Source: Rhodamnia argentea
Lineage: Eukaryota > Streptophyta > Magnoliopsida > Myrtales > Myrtaceae
Length of the DNA: 64,000 nucleotides
Assembly (NCBI RefSeq): GCF_020921035.1
Contig: NC_063155.1
Location: forward strand, 22,933,294-22,997,293
Direction of reading: 5' to 3'
Part shown: positions 27,079 to 40,672 of the stretch, one piece after another
Numbering within the stretch: position 1 is the stretch's first letter
How the letters are laid out: each line of letters opens with the position of its first letter
Translations under genes and position numbers: made by a program
The notes under the pieces: generated by a model
Database searches by the model: none
Seen by the model: the letters and a program-made list of their open reading frames with translations, nothing else
Told to the model about the DNA's origin: nothing

Positions 27079-29406
27079 TCACAACATGCTGTCCGATCTC
27101 GCAGGCAACCTCCGGAAGAAATTGAGGGGGACCGAAGGCAACTTGTGCCGGAACCTGGGATGCCTCAACACATAGAATCCAGTAAGAAGCGCCACAACTT
27201 GGAAAGGGGTGACGTACAGTATGATTGCGGCAACGAAACAGAAGGTCACGAAAAGAGTAGTTGCTCTTGGGTCTCTCCAGCTCAGAAGAGAGTGAAACCT
27301 TTCGCCTTGAGTTGCCAAGTCGCCGACCACCGTTTGAACCCTTCCCGCTATGCTTCTGAGACGATCGTACCTCATCCTAACAATATCTGTTGCTTTGGAA
27401 GTGGGGAATGTATCGAACTCTTCGTCGAGCTCGTCGGGATGAACTGCATCCGCATGAGACAGCCGGATGTCCATGTGAGGAGGGTGTCTCGGCCGCCAAC
27501 GGTAATTCCAAATCCCAATGATGAACAGGTAGAGAAAAATCGTGGGAAGTATCAATTCCGGGTAAAGCACCAAGATGATAAACAAAATGTGGATTAAGAT
27601 GGAAGTGAGCGGGTTCTTCCAATGGCAGATCTGATCGAACCACTTGCCAACCACAATCAAACCCCTCAGGACACCCATGATTCTGAAGAAATTGGCCTTG
27701 CTCCTCCTCATGTTCCACATGTGTGAGTCTACATCGAGCATAAACTCAACCACCTCTCTTCTCAGTGGTGGCTCAGCTCGGCTCAGCCTCATTGACACAA
27801 TCTGCATCGCCTGGTGTCTCAAGCTATCCAGCTGAATGACGGATAAAGGGTGAACATAGTGCATTTTTGGTAATAATGGATGCGAGTACATGTGCAACAT
27901 ATTTATTAATGAAGAACACGTGAACCTCACGGCCAATTGAACCTCGCCCATCTTCTTCACCCCTGAAGGATGCAGAACCAGAAGGGGGTAGGAGTGTGTG
28001 TAAATTCTATCAGCTTCGAGCGTGGACAGTCGAATCCTTACCTTACCAATTCTCGAATCTTTTCCACCTCCACCTTTATCTCCTCCCCCATGGATATGGC
28101 CATTATCGAAAACCCCTATGGTGATCACGGTGCATATATCGAAAACCTCCCAAGTGTATTGCTCATTCCACCTAGGACTAAAGCTGTCGACAATTGTTCG
28201 TGTCCTCACCCATTTCTGCCCGTATTTAGCTACACAATAAGCATCCGTACTCCCTCTTCCATCTCTCGACTTCACCGGGATGAGCCCCTGAGCACTTAGA
28301 ACCCCTAGTTCAAAAATACCAATGCTGGACTTCCACAGCTGTTTTGCCGTCGGCCTAAGATCGCTGCTGTGGTGTGTCGATTCATCCAAAACATGATATC
28401 CACCATCCAAACATATCCTCAAATGGATCCTGCTCGCGAACTTAACCTCCTTCTTCTGTTCTCCCTCTCCTATGTGCTTCTCGAGATTATACCACCTTGT
28501 GTTAACAGGCTTATGGTCCAGCCTTCTCTGCACATTTTGCAGCCGGATCATGCACCTCCCAAGTACTTCATCTTTGTTTCCCGCCAGTCTATCTTCTACA
28601 GTAAGAATCAAGGGCTCCTCAAATGGTTCGGCAGCCACGAACATCAAATCTTCGTTCCACATTGGGTTTATAGACTTGCTTTGAGATATTCTAGTTCTTA
28701 AAGCCTGGTTTCCAATGATCGTCTTCACAAAAACTTCAGGATACCTACTTTTGTCACTAGGTACCAAGTCCTGAGCTTCTATGACATTGACCCTTACATA
28801 CCAGAGCTTTGGGGACAAATAAACCTTAGACCGAATATGCGAAACTGCATGGCCGGTGACCGCTGCTGCATCTGAGTGCCAAGCTTCTGGAAATGCCTCA
28901 TCAGCTTGTGTTCCCATCCAAATGGCAAGCATTATTTCTCCTTTCACCTTCTCCCCTTTTCGGTCTTCCAATCTATACCACTGAGGAGCCAATGGGCTAT
29001 CAGGCGGAACACGTTTAGGAATTTCATTGATGTCGCAAATAAACCTTCCCATGAAATCATCAAGCACAACGTCCTTATCTTTCACCACCACCTCCAAGAT
29101 CGATGCTTGAATCCTCTCTTTCGAGAAAGCAAACACCTGGTTCCACTCTGGGTTCGACTTCTTCTCGAAGTGGCGGGTGACACCCTTGTAGTTTCCGAGT
29201 TTTACCTCAACATAGGGGTCGCAACTACCAGTTACGTCCTTCCCTGGTAAATCCTTGGCTTTGACGACACGTACATAGAGGTACTGCATTTGCTCAACGA
29301 GGTCATAGGTGCAGGCGAGCTTGTCAGCAGGCGTGACTGCTCCAGCACCGATGTTTGGTGAAGTCTCTCTTAGAGCAAAATCTTGGGGTTGAGGGGGTTT
29401 CTGCAT
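27079..29406 (-). CDS. multiple C2 domain and transmembrane protein (MCTP, FTIP-like)
   Basis: 775 aa, no intron in the coding region. Three C2 domains are visible, near residues 40-165 (MQYLYVRVVKAKDLPGKD, then GSCDPYVEVKLGNYK), 200-330 (LWYVRVNVIEAQDLVPSDK) and 365-500 (GIFELGVLSAQGLIPVKSRD, then TDAYCVAKYGQKWVRTRT). The C-terminal quarter is the PRT_C region, with hydrophobic spans around 597-632 (ILFIILVLYPELILPTIFLY) and 712-740, and ends NFFRRLPARSDSML. Plant MCTPs tether ER to plasma membrane at plasmodesmata, and FTIP1-type members help move FT or transcription factors. The sequence is closest to the AtMCTP3/MCTP4 group as I remember it. The Asp residues for Ca2+ binding are kept in C2 domain 1. 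Confidence 0.95.
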   Translation of the reverse strand: MQKPPQPQDFALRETSPNIGAGAVTPADKLACTYDLVEQMQYLYVRVVKAKDLPGKDVTGSCDPYVEVKLGNYKGVTRHFEKKSNPEWNQVFAFSKERIQASILEVVVKDKDVVLDDFMGRFICDINEIPKRVPPDSPLAPQWYRLEDRKGEKVKGEIMLAIWMGTQADEAFPEAWHSDAAAVTGHAVSHIRSKVYLSPKLWYVRVNVIEAQDLVPSDKSRYPEVFVKTIIGNQALRTRISQSKSINPMWNEDLMFVAAEPFEEPLILTVEDRLAGNKDEVLGRCMIRLQNVQRRLDHKPVNTRWYNLEKHIGEGEQKKEVKFASRIHLRICLDGGYHVLDESTHHSSDLRPTAKQLWKSSIGIFELGVLSAQGLIPVKSRDGRGSTDAYCVAKYGQKWVRTRTIVDSFSPRWNEQYTWEVFDICTVITIGVFDNGHIHGGGDKGGGGKDSRIGKVRIRLSTLEADRIYTHSYPLLVLHPSGVKKMGEVQLAVRFTCSSLINMLHMYSHPLLPKMHYVHPLSVIQLDSLRHQAMQIVSMRLSRAEPPLRREVVEFMLDVDSHMWNMRRSKANFFRIMGVLRGLIVVGKWFDQICHWKNPLTSILIHILFIILVLYPELILPTIFLYLFIIGIWNYRWRPRHPPHMDIRLSHADAVHPDELDEEFDTFPTSKATDIVRMRYDRLRSIAGRVQTVVGDLATQGERFHSLLSWRDPRATTLFVTFCFVAAIILYVTPFQVVALLTGFYVLRHPRFRHKLPSVPLNFFRRLPARSDSML

Positions 29407-32400
29407 TTTTCTGATTTCTGGTAATGAAGCCCAAAGAGTTCGGTTATGAATTGGTTCAGCAAAAAAATATAACCAACAGCCGAGGATCTGAGCTCAAGAT
29501 AAATAGAGTAGGTATCAGTATTTGGGCTGTAGTGTTGACAATGCTTCAAAGAGCTTTCGACAAGGCAACTAGACACTGTTCCGTCGGTATGGTCCTTTAA
29601 ACGCCAGTTTAAGCGATTCCAGCTTCACGGTATGTGTAAAGCAAGATAGGCAAATCGGTTTTTTCAACGTCTCTTAAGGCAAAAGTAAGGACCCACAGAT
29701 AGCATTACCAACCGGAGATTTGAATGATTGATCTAGAATCAGCTTAAAGAGACCAAAAAGAAGCCGAAGAAAGACGATGAGAAGCTTAAGGCTCACCGAC
29801 GTAGAAAAAACAAAGCCGCTCTTCGTGATTGTCTCAGGCAAGAACAGTCAAAACCCTGCAAAAGGAAACAGAGGAACAATTAAAGTTATAGCTACCACCA
29901 GCCAAAGACACCATCCATCCACTCTCTTCTTCGCAGACCAGTTGGGAAGCTACAAGAAACATGGACACTAAAGTTTCAAACTTTATTTTCGAATGCTAAA
30001 TGGGTAAGACGTAAACTAGCACCAGTTTCAGCTGCAACAAGAGTTTTGAAAGGCCCTGAAGACCCCGCAACGATGGACGTTTCAGAGTGGATGAATTTTA
30101 TATCCAGCTTCACCATGGAACCGCAAATGGAGAAATTACTACGAACAGAAATTAACAGCTGCATTTCAGTTTACTTTTTTGTAAGACAAATGGAAAAACC
30201 CGAAAGGAAAGGGCTGGCGAAGAAATCCACGAAAAAGCCAACTAGAACAAGGAAGCAGAGCAGCCAAAGCAAGCTCAACGTGCAAGCCACATAACAGAAC
30301 GGAGAAAAGAGATGCCGCATTTCGGAAAGAAACGACACCCTGCCCACATTTCAACAACTGCTCGAACTAACTCGTAAAGAGCCCACAAGAAAAGGCGAAT
30401 GTTCAAGGGGCATGCGTTAAAGGGCGAGAGAGAGAGAGAGAGAGAGAGCGCTAACGTTTGGTGCAGAGGAAGGAGACGAGCTCTTGAGGATGTCAGAATG
30501 GCGGAAAAGATGGGAACTTTCTATCAATGGGAAATGGAGCAAACGGAAGAGGAACGGGGCCGAGACTCGAGAACGGATTTTAAATATTACCAGAGTGAAG
30601 GAAGTGAGTGTGAATCATCGTACGAGAAGGGAGGGGGAGAGAAACAGTCACCGAGTCATATTCTTCGTTTCTGCCCTTTTTTAATGTTTTCTTCTTTGGT
30701 GGCTCTTGGGGAAGGAAATGGGTAACCCGAGCCACACGTGCGGGCTTGCCGTGGTCGGTCTTTGGCACGTGCAGGACGGTGGGTTCTTGTTATGGAACTG
30801 GTCAAAAGGGCCAAAAAAGAAGAAGAAAAAGGCACCCCCATTTTCAAATTTCCAGCTCCTTGCTCTCGCTTCTCTCTCCTCCCCGATTCCTATGATTTGC
30901 TTTTCGTTACTCTTCGTTTGTTAGAAAGGGGATCGTGACTGGCTGTTGGGCAATTTATATTTTTAGGAAAAAGACTTAGTAGTTAGTGGAATATTATCTG
31001 TTTATTATATATATAAATATGTCGGATTAAATTTCTTTAGGCCCGTTTAGTTTTCTTGTCAATTGTCATCATCAATCAACGCTTGTAGAATCATCCCTCA
31101 CCACGACAGGGAAACAGCTACAGCGGTTTTTAGGCCAACAACATCAAACTAGAAAGTCAAGAGAGACAAAACCCTAAGTTCAAGATGATTCAGTTCCAAA
31201 AACTATGCAGGATCTTTGCAGAGCACATGGTTGGACGACGCCATTTTAATGGCGGAGCTTTCCTTTTTTCGAATGGCGGAGCTCTTGAGCAGGTAGCATT
31301 GGTACACGATCTGATTTTATCCATCTGGCTTGATGAAATAGGAATAATAACCTGATTAACTGATTGCCCAGATAACTGCTTAAACACCATATCATCCGTC
31401 CATTCTATATTGTAGTAGAAGAAATCTAATGTGTTCCACTGTCATACTGATCTGTGGCATAGTTAATCCCTTTGTAAGGGCAACCGCGCTCACGTTTAGG
31501 AGGATGAGCAACAGTAGTACTTTTCGAGCGATCAAACCAGCCCGTGACAATAGGTTATGGGATGAGATCGACTGTAGATAATTGAACTCGTTGAGATCAC
31601 ACTCGAGTTTTCTTTATAGCTGCTGTCATTCTCGAGCCAATTAGACGACTTGGACAATCATTCGCCGCAGCTAAGACTCCATTTCAGCGCTCAAGGCCTG
31701 AACAGACAGAGACCGCCGGGCAACGGAGCTGACAAAGATGGCCAAAGGGCGCACTTTGTGCCCCCCACACCCTTTATTTCGATCTTCTTTTTCTCAACCG
31801 AAACAGATCACCATTTGGAGATCAATTGCTTTCTGGGCACAAGTGCTGAAAGCAACGTGTGACGTGGGTGGTGTTCATACAATCAAGGATTGGTGGGGTT
31901 TTGATGGGAACATGCAAATTGCGCTTCTGCTTTCGGACAAAATGGGCAGTTGACGAAGTAAATGGGGGAATTATAGGTGTTAGGTGTGTGGTTGTTCAGG
32001 AGCTCACCCTCTTTCTTCTCTACTTTCTCTCCAATCCATATACCTCGTCGACCAAATCCTTCAGGAAAGGCAAAACTTCTGTCGCGGCTGATTGCGAAGG
32101 CAAAGTTTGAAATCTCCGGCACCATCTCAGCAAATAAACCCACATCTGAAATCCCCAACCAAACACCAAGAAGAAAAGACAGGGCATTGATAAAACTGGC
32201 AAGAAACGAAAAGCATGATACCGAATGCAGAATGAGCTTCACAATGTAAGAGCAAACAGCTTCAAAGCCACTGGCACTCTTACGACACTTCACTGTCCTA
32301 ATTCCCATGCCAAGACGAAATATCGAGAATATATTTCTCTTGCGGTTGAGCATAGCTGTTCCCATGGCGACAAGTCAACCTTCCCCGCAAAATGAATGAA

Positions 32401-33993
32401 GTACAGCACCGATTTATAAGAATATCGAACGCACTTGTGCCATTCAGAAGAGTAGACAAATTGCAGGCTAAAGGGGAAGATGAAGCAAGTAAATCGCAAA
32501 ACAATGTAAGTTATGGCACCAATTAGTAACGAGGAAAATTACTTCCTATGGGTTTGCAGCAAAGACAGTTGCTGCCATTATAAAAAGCAAGAATGCCTTT
32601 TGATGATGGAAAATTTTGGTTAAGCTTTTTAGAAATGGGTAACTATTTCCTTTCCCATCAAAATTTCATATGTAACCAAATTTCAAACAATTACGAAGAT
32701 ACTACATGCGAATCTATGTGCCAATAGTAGCATATTGCGAAAGTTTCGGATCAAACAATGCTCAAAAGCATCCACCATAGAACTTAGATTAAGCAAAAAG
32801 TAAAATTCTATCTAGACACCTCTTGACGAGTCTATTATAACCTTATGCTTTACTTTAACTAATGGATTTGGTCTGCAGCTGGTATGGGGAAGGTTAGGAG
32901 AACCTGTGTCCTGTTAACAATGTTCGAAACTTTCCGCTGTTTTGTGATCAGATGTGTATGGAGCGAATTAATACAATCTGGGAATATCATCAGTGCAACC
33001 ACTCGTGTACTTAATAACAGGAAATGCATCTAACATTTTACCTGACAATTGCATCCTGCATTTGGCGTATTACTTAAAAATTAGAAAGCAAAACTTCTTC
33101 ATAAAAGTCAGATTAGATGTGGATAAACAGTGAAAACAAGAACCATACCTCGCTTGATTTCGAGATAACAAAGCATTTTCAAGCATTTATATAAAGTAGA
33201 TGTTTAGGATAAACCCCATTCTTCACACTGGGTGAAGTAAAACATATATCAGAAGCATGTTCCAGAATCCAAAAGCTTATGCAGGGACCAGTCTTCAAAG
33301 GGTCCAGCATGTGCCATTAATAGTCCTCTCACTGTCCCAACAGCATTTTGCAAGTAGAACAATCATATGCGATCTTCTTTAGTTTTCACATAATTTAACA
33401 AAAAAAACAGCCAGTTTCTTCAAGTTACTTGATCAAACAATTGAACAGATATATATCCATGTGTCTCATTGCCCAGTTTTGTATTTTTCATATCAGTACC
33501 TTCACTGGAATATAAAGCCCAAATGATGAATAGCAATAGATATCTCTATAACGTACCCTATCTTCCTTTGACAAATAAGACAGCAGTCATTGGCGTTTTT
33601 AATCTACTCACCTTTTGGTGGGTTGCTCTAGCAATCTTTTCTTCAAATTCAAGCAGCAGACTGAATAACCATTACACCAGCAATAGATTTAACTTCTCTT
33701 TCTCCCTCTTTTTCCTCTATGGCTATATCTTTCATTGATTACATTATGGAAAAGCCAGAAAATCATTAATGGCAAAGAAAACAAAAAGGACTATGCCAAT
33801 TGAACTAAAAGAAGAGGTCTGTCCGCCAAGCATCTCAAAACTATAGTGTAAGCTTGAAGAGCTGCCTGTTCAGAATGTAGATTAAGCGCCAACACAGTTT
33901 AAATATCTCGGCTTATACTGAGGGATAAAATAGCCATCATGGCTAAAATACTATAATCCTGTACACATCCCACAAATGGCAGGAACAATAGAT
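29407..33993. other. MCTP leader/promoter and intergenic DNA up to TOP6B
   Basis: 29407 to about 30700 is the MCTP 5' region, with a (GA)n tract at 30425-30449 and likely leader intron(s). 31883-32365 on - is open for 160 codons but shows no family I know, and splice-like sites are not convincing. 32500-33990 is AT-rich without recognised coding sequence and should include the TOP6B 3' untranslated region. Confidence 0.4.
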
Positions 33994-36900
33994 TTATCGG
34001 GTCAGCCTGAAGCAGAAGATTGAATTACTGAAATCAATGAAGTCACTTTTGGTGTCTAAAGAATGTATATAGATGGCTTCTCTGGGCTCCTCACTAACTC
34101 CACTCTGTGTGGCAAACTCCAAAGCCATTTCATAATCCACCTGCATATATGGTAACTCTGGTTCATATATCTGCTGCTATTACAAGGGTCTCATATCAAA
34201 ACTAAGAACAATCAAATGTAAGTTTCTCAGAAGGTCAATATTGGAGAATCTTTAATCATCAAGCCTTTTCCTTCATAGAAAGTATAGCCTTCTGGGGTAC
34301 TCAGGCTAGACTGGCTAAGCTAGCTTAATAGAGTTGTGCTCAATCAACAGCTGGTTACTTTGGAACACCAAATTTCAATTCGAAAGAGGCCTGACCAGAT
34401 TAAAGTAATCAATTGTTCCACATCTGTCTTCTTAGATACAGGGTATCATGGGTGTAAAAGCTTTCCTTAAATTTCAAATGTTGCCTTGCAAAATTTTCAT
34501 ATGCTAGATTAGTAGAGATGGTTGACAGAGAATTGCCACAAAAGAAGAGCTCTTATAACACACACACCTAGCAGGTTTGTCTCGTGAAACATCTATTTTG
34601 TATTTGCACATGAAGAAGGTAATAGAACATTTAAGCTCTATTTGTTTCACGAAAAATGAATGACCTGGAAAAATTTTCCCAAAAATGATTGCTTATATCG
34701 CTTATAAAAATAATTTTCGTCATCCATAAAAATATTTAGATATAAATTGTTGTTGATAATGAGAACATTTTTCATTGGCTAATTATTTTAAGCGATAGGA
34801 GCGATCATTTTTAGGAAATGTTTTCTAAATCATTCATCTTCCGTACAACAAACGGAGCCTTTAAAGCCCAAATTTATACGAGGCCTCAGGCCTCCACTAG
34901 TGGACCTGTTGGTATGACAGAAAAACACAAGCATTGATGCTGATCCTATCACCACCAAAATAACCAAATCCACATTCCACATCCATCAGCTTTCCTCTCA
35001 ATTAGACCACTCCCACATTATCCCATCAACCTTAAAAGTACTTCACAAGCACATTGAATGAACTACCTGTTCAACATGTTGAGATAATTTTTCTGTGAGC
35101 GTATCTTTTGTAATTAACCGAGTTGATACTTTGCCCAGTAAAGTGGCATCCTCATCCTCGTAGCGTTTCTTCTTTAAAGCATGAGATTGTGCCATTTCTT
35201 TCAGAACATCATACACCGCTCCAGCAGCATTAGGTATGTACCTGCCAGATTATCTTACACTATTTGTGCTGGGCAGTGGATGATGGCAAAAAATTTAGAG
35301 TTCTGAATGGATAGTGCACTTACTTGCTTAAGTTTCTTTTTCTCTCTTGTTGCTCACGCGCCTGCATTTTCTTTACTATTTTACTTTTAAGCTGGATGCA
35401 GCATTGCTGAATGGCATACTGGAGGATTAAATTGTTAGACAATCTGTTCAGATTCCAAATAACAATTCCTGCAAGAACAAATCCCACTCACCTTAACAGC
35501 AGTAGCAATTTCCGTTATATCATCTCCAATATATTCCTTCCCTGTCCCCTTGAAGGGGATTTTTGTGCTGACAATGCTCACGAAGACTCCAATTTTATCT
35601 TGCATCTGGTTTATCTTGTAACTACTCCAGCTGTAAAAATTTTTTAATTAGAGTTTTCCTTGATGGACTCAAAAGGTTCAAACCCAGTATAAATCAATGT
35701 CACCCTATATATAAGACAGAGGAAAAGATTGGGATCTTGAACTTTATCTCACTTGATTCTCTTGAGAGCTGTTCTGGTCACTACATCAGCACCTTGTTCA
35801 AAAAGAAGTGGGATCCGATTTGCAAACCGGAATATGTTCAACCCCTAAATTAGTAGTCAGACAGAAGTGACGAAAGAGAATGAAGAATCATGCAGTAATT
35901 AACGTATCTTCAGGCAAAGTAAATAAGATTTAACAGCAACATCTTAGCAAGGGGAAAAGAAAAGGAGAAGACAACAGTTTTAGAGCAAAGTGATGACACA
36001 GGTAAATGACCATTGAATTGTCTTAGTTCGGGCAGAAGTAAAAATGCAAACTCAATAGACATGTCTGTTACCGGTACTCGAACCCCATACAAGGTAGCAA
36101 ATGAGGCTGGGCTTTCATTTATAAAACCACCAAAAAAAGATGAAAAAAAAATGCAAAAATTTTTCACCCAAAAACAACATAAAGACAAGCGTCCATCTGA
36201 ATCATCTGAGAATGTACTCTATGATCAATATAACATGGACTTTGCTATGTCAAGCAGCAGTTTACCTTTTTGAATGCCTCCAACAATCCTATGAGAATTA
36301 AACAAGCAATCAGAGGATAACCAAATTAATATGGAAACACTTACTTGTTTGACATCTTTTCCACCTAAACTGACACCAGCTTCTACAATAAAAGGGTGAC
36401 CTTCAAAAACCTGGGCACTGTGTCATCAGCAGAGAAGTCAAACTGGTGAAACGTCCAAGCTGAACATTACACTACTACTAACTTACATTTGTATTTCTTC
36501 GATGCAATTTAATTTTTCCATTTCACATTCATCAGCATCAACAAAAAAATAGATACTGATCCAAAGAACTTCAGACTTAGCTAAAAAACAACCTCCCGGA
36601 ATAAGTTGCTACCATGTCTGGATGCAGTTCCTTTATAATTCCGAGGCGAAGATTATACTCGCCTGCAGGACTAAGACACTGAAGATGGTTTGGGTCAGAC
36701 AAAACATATCTACCATCATAATACGAATGCAGAGAAAGGTTCAGGAAAGTGTGAAGCTGTTATGCAAAAGCTCGCAGTGCCAAAAGAGTGAAAATCGAGA
36801 AGCAAGAGAGCAGTATAGGAAGTTATGTGGTTCTAGCCAAATTTTCATGGGCAAACAAGAAGCACAAGTTCACTAGTCAAATTTGGAATACATAGATACT

Positions 36901-37546
36901 GATCTATAGAAGTATTTTAAAGCAATTGACATCATCAAAAGCTTACATCGCCAATAGGATCTTCAAACTTCGCTTGCCGAAACAGTTGATGGATGCGGAC
37001 AATTTGCTGATCTGTTAGAGACTTGATCAACATTTTGGGCTGGAATTCAGGGCCCATTTCGCCTGGAAGAAACAACTAGCTCAAATAAACACCCTGATAC
37101 TATTAAGGCAGAAAGAAAGTCAGTTCCACGAAAAACATGAAGACTAGAGATACTTGCATTTAGAACAGCAGGGAATCATTAACAGACTGAAGTCAAAAAG
37201 GTGTTTCTTCCCATAAACTAATCATTAGCTTGCTTTCACTCTTACCGATCAAACGCTCGGCATGTGCTTTGCTGATATTTACAAATTCATGCTGAAGAAA
37301 CTGCAGAATGTTCTGTTTTGAAGTTTCTGTAATAAGTCGTTTAATAAGGAGCAAATCAACAGATGATGGATGATGCTTTGTCTCCAATGGAACAGGGGGC
37401 ATCACATCAGTTCTCCGGGCAAATTTTATAGTCATGCTTTTACTGTGGAAACGGAAGAAAGTCACAAGTCACATATCTAGATTAACAGTTAGTTGAGTGT
37501 GTGTACGTATGCATGTGCATGAGTGTGCTTGTTGAGTGTGTGCCAC

Positions 37547-37597
<51 letters not shown>

Positions 37598-40386
37598 ACT
37601 CAGATGTATCCGATACAAATTTGAAAATGAATTGAGCATATGGGGTAATCACAGCCATTTGTCGCATATAATGCAAAATCTTTGACTGCAAAGTCAACAA
37701 TAGTGTCATTTTACTCCTTTTGATCTGTAGACTTGTAAACTGATGATATAAGTATACTGAACAGGCACAACTAAGGATCGCCAAGAGAGAAGTAAACTGA
37801 ATTTTGATACTGACACAGATCAACTAAATAAGAACATACGCGGTAGGTTGTCCAATTTCCCTCAATCACAACTTGAATTTCAGCCCCATGCCACTCTTCC
37901 TTTTTCTCCAGTTTTTCATGTATATGAATGTGAGGTATATTCCTGGGATGCGAAGAGACAACATTGCTCAGTACTTTTGAACAATCAGTTGAAATAATTT
38001 TTTGGACTCTGCTTATAGGCATATGCCGCCATGGATGATTGAAAAGGTGATTTGAAGAACCTAAAGAATTGTAACCACTCGAGATTTACAAAGGAGGCGT
38101 GTCATTTGATGATAAATCAAGTAGAAATACAAGGTGAATAGACCTTGCAATGCATCCATAAATCCCTTCTTGCATACATGTGTAAGCTATGTTCACCAAA
38201 AACCTTCAACTTGTGTCAAGACATATTTCATAACATGCTTTTCCAGTGAAACTCTCCAAACACAAGTCATACCGGTGAATATCAATATCCAGCCTGCAGA
38301 ATGACACATAATTTTGGCCTCTCATTGATGAGGAGATATCTATAGGAAGTCCCGTACTCATTTTGGACCAAATCAGGGCCTGCAAGATCAACGTATATAA
38401 CCTTGTCAATCAAATTCTGTAAACGTAATTTATATGCTAACACGAACGAAACATCCCATAACATTACTTTTGAGTTCCCTTCTTCATATTCTCTATTCAT
38501 TTCTATACTACCCCGCAATGAAACAATATCTGCAATTTCATCATTTTAATTGGTGTTTATATAGATTAGGCATATTGGCATTCAGCATATGGAAAGTAGG
38601 CAGCAATCTTTATGCAGTCTTTGAGTTTAAACTAATGCTAATCTGTGCAAAAGATGGTCCCAAATTTTGAATTCTGAAATTACAGATATAAATAAAACAA
38701 TTCATGTCAGATCAGCACACAACATAGCTAAATTACTAGGCAGATGAAGATTGGCTATGTCAGTTTTCAAATCCAATCTATTAATGAGATTAAAAAATTA
38801 CCATCTTTGCACCAAGACCAAACTTTCCACGTGTCTGTCTCAAGCCATACTTTGTTCCAGACAGAACTGCATAAATAAGAACAACTTATAGAAAGTTCAA
38901 GGGAGTGTGTGAATCAAACCCAAAAGCAGACACAGACACAAACTGACAGACATACACAAGCGTCTTTCAAATGAGAATTAAGCCAGCAAAAGGTTTAAAA
39001 CCTCGTCCAAACATATTTGGGATGTCATCATGTGGCATTCCTCTTCCGTTGTCCTACAAGAGAGATGGATAGGCAAGAAATGCCATTTCGGTAAATGTCA
39101 CCTTCAGATAATACAAATCAAAAGTAACATGTGATGCAGATAAAAATCGTTTCGAGGTGACGAAGCTTTAGATGAGAATTATGTCAGACCTTGCATGTCA
39201 CCCTGTAAAATGAAGCCTCTCCTCGACCCTTCATTGCTTTTGCTGGTGTAGGCTCCTTGACTTTCTTCCCAAGGGCAGCATTCTTTGCTTGAATTTCCTG
39301 ATTTCTAGCTTCCTTAGCTAATCTTTTCTGAATGACATGAAGAAATTAAAAGACTCAACCAATAGGAAAGGAATGAAAATTAGTTGTTTAATGATTCAGA
39401 CTTTGATCCTAAATGTTTATTCATGCCAATAAATCGAGTCAGGGAAGTCTTTAGGGAAATTAACCATCCAAATGGAAATTCACAGAAACAGCTGAAACTC
39501 AGATGTCAAAATCAGTACTAAGTTCAAGGTACGGTAATGATAGTTGAAGCAGATGCAATAGAAGCATACCCACCTCCCGAGCCTTGGCAGTCTCATAGTC
39601 ATCATAAAGTTCCTCATCAACACGTTCTCGATCAACAAGACCGATCATAGTGTTAAACTTGACTTTCCCTATCTCTTCACTTAAACAACCAATAGTTCAG
39701 AAATGAACAGAGCATTGATATACAAACACCAGAAAAGGAACAAGTATCATGCACATGAGGTTGAAGAATGAGTGGATGATTGAGACTTATTGCATGTAGT
39801 TTTCCAATAAGCTAATACACTAGACGATAATACCAAATTACCCATCAATTAAGTAGTCACAGAAACTCAGCGCTTACATTGTTACCTCCACAACGGGAAG
39901 CTCAGAGATGGACTCTGCTGAATCAAGTGAATTCTCGACAAGCTCTCTCACAGTAGTGTAGAGGCATTTCCCAGGCTACAGATAAATTCTGCACTCATTA
40001 TTGGGCGGGACTTTCTGCTGATAAATATATCGAACAGGTAGCAGACAAAAACTGAAACCAAAACCAGGAAACTAGACGAACAAAACTCACGTTATCAAAA
40101 CCAGCGATGTTCTTATTCTCCGCGAAAAACTCCGCCGGAGATTCTGCAATCGACAAAAAAGTTCCTCAAGACACACCATCCACAAAAACCAACTCCTCGG
40201 CACACGGAACGTCCAAAAAAGCACAGACCACGCGCGTATAAGTAGATGCACAAATTCAAGCGAGGAAGAGAAGAAAGAAGAGAACGAACTCTGCTTGAGA
40301 ACGCTGTCCTTGGCCTTCCTCGGGGTCTTCGATTTGCCCCTCTTCGGTTGGTCGGCAGGGCTTTCGCTGCTGCCACCCGCCTCCAT
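33994..40386 (-). CDS. TOP6B: DNA topoisomerase VI subunit B
   Basis: ATPase subunit of the plant Topo VI complex, required for endoreduplication and cell growth (RHL3/HYP6/BIN3 in Arabidopsis). About 20 small exons run from ATG 40386 (MEAGGSSESPADQPKRGKSK) to stop 33994. GHKL ATPase motifs are visible: ELVENSLDSAE near 39930, TCKDNGRGMPHDDIPNMFGR spanning 39190 and 39030, and TRGKFGLGAKMALIWSKMST spanning 38830 and 38370. Later exons give HGAEIQVVIEGNWTTYR (37870), KHHPSSVDLLLIKRLITETS (37350), CLSPAGEYNLRLGIIKELHP (36650), IFRFANRIPLLFEQGADVVT (35800) and EYIGDDITEIATAVK (35520). The last exon has ALEFATQSGVSEEPRE. Exon 1 to 2 joins as LKQ-KSPAEFFAENKNIAGFDN. An in-frame ATG 39 bases upstream (40425) is possible but less likely. 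I saw no break. Confidence 0.95.
34635..34858. mobile_element. small foldback MITE in a TOP6B intron
   Basis: Left end gctctatttgtttcacg, then aaaaatgaatga; the right end is its inverse (tcattcatcttccgtac, then aacaaacggagc). About 224 bases with no coding capacity; a hAT-like terminus is a guess. Both flanks carry tttaa. Confidence 0.65.
37551..37595. repeat. (AG)n microsatellite in a TOP6B intron
   Basis: About 20 uninterrupted AG units, directly preceded by a short (TG)-rich stretch. Confidence 0.95.
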
Positions 40387-40555
40387 CAAAACCGTGACCT
40401 TCTGAGCCGATCCGAAGGGGTGCAATTCTTCAATTGGTGCGAACAGAACTAGTGAACCACGAGGTTCTTTCGAGACCCGAGCGGGAGAGAACAGAGTGAA
40501 AACGGAGCGAGGGAGGTGTGCAGAGCTAAGCTAGGGCTAGTATCTACCAGTTGCT

Positions 40556-40672
40556 ATGGGCAATGGCGGTTTCGCATTCCCTGTAACAAACAAGCAAGAC
40601 TTGATCAAGGAGGAGGACGAAGATTATAATGAAGACGATGATGTCAAGTCACCACAAGAAGTGACGGCTTGA
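40556..40672 (+). CDS. short acidic ORF divergent from TOP6B (uncertain)
   Basis: 38 codons, MGNGGFAFPVTNKQ, then an acidic run (KEEDEDYNEDDD) and a stop. It starts 170 bases from the TOP6B ATG on the opposite strand, in the shared promoter/leader zone. It matches no family I know and may be chance, or the first exon of a lost gene. Confidence 0.2.
   Translation: MGNGGFAFPVTNKQDLIKEEDEDYNEDDDVKSPQEVTA

Noticed and set aside
31883..32365. 160-codon minus-strand ORF
   Set aside because: No family features, and promoter or splice context is not convincing; kept only as part of the intergenic note.
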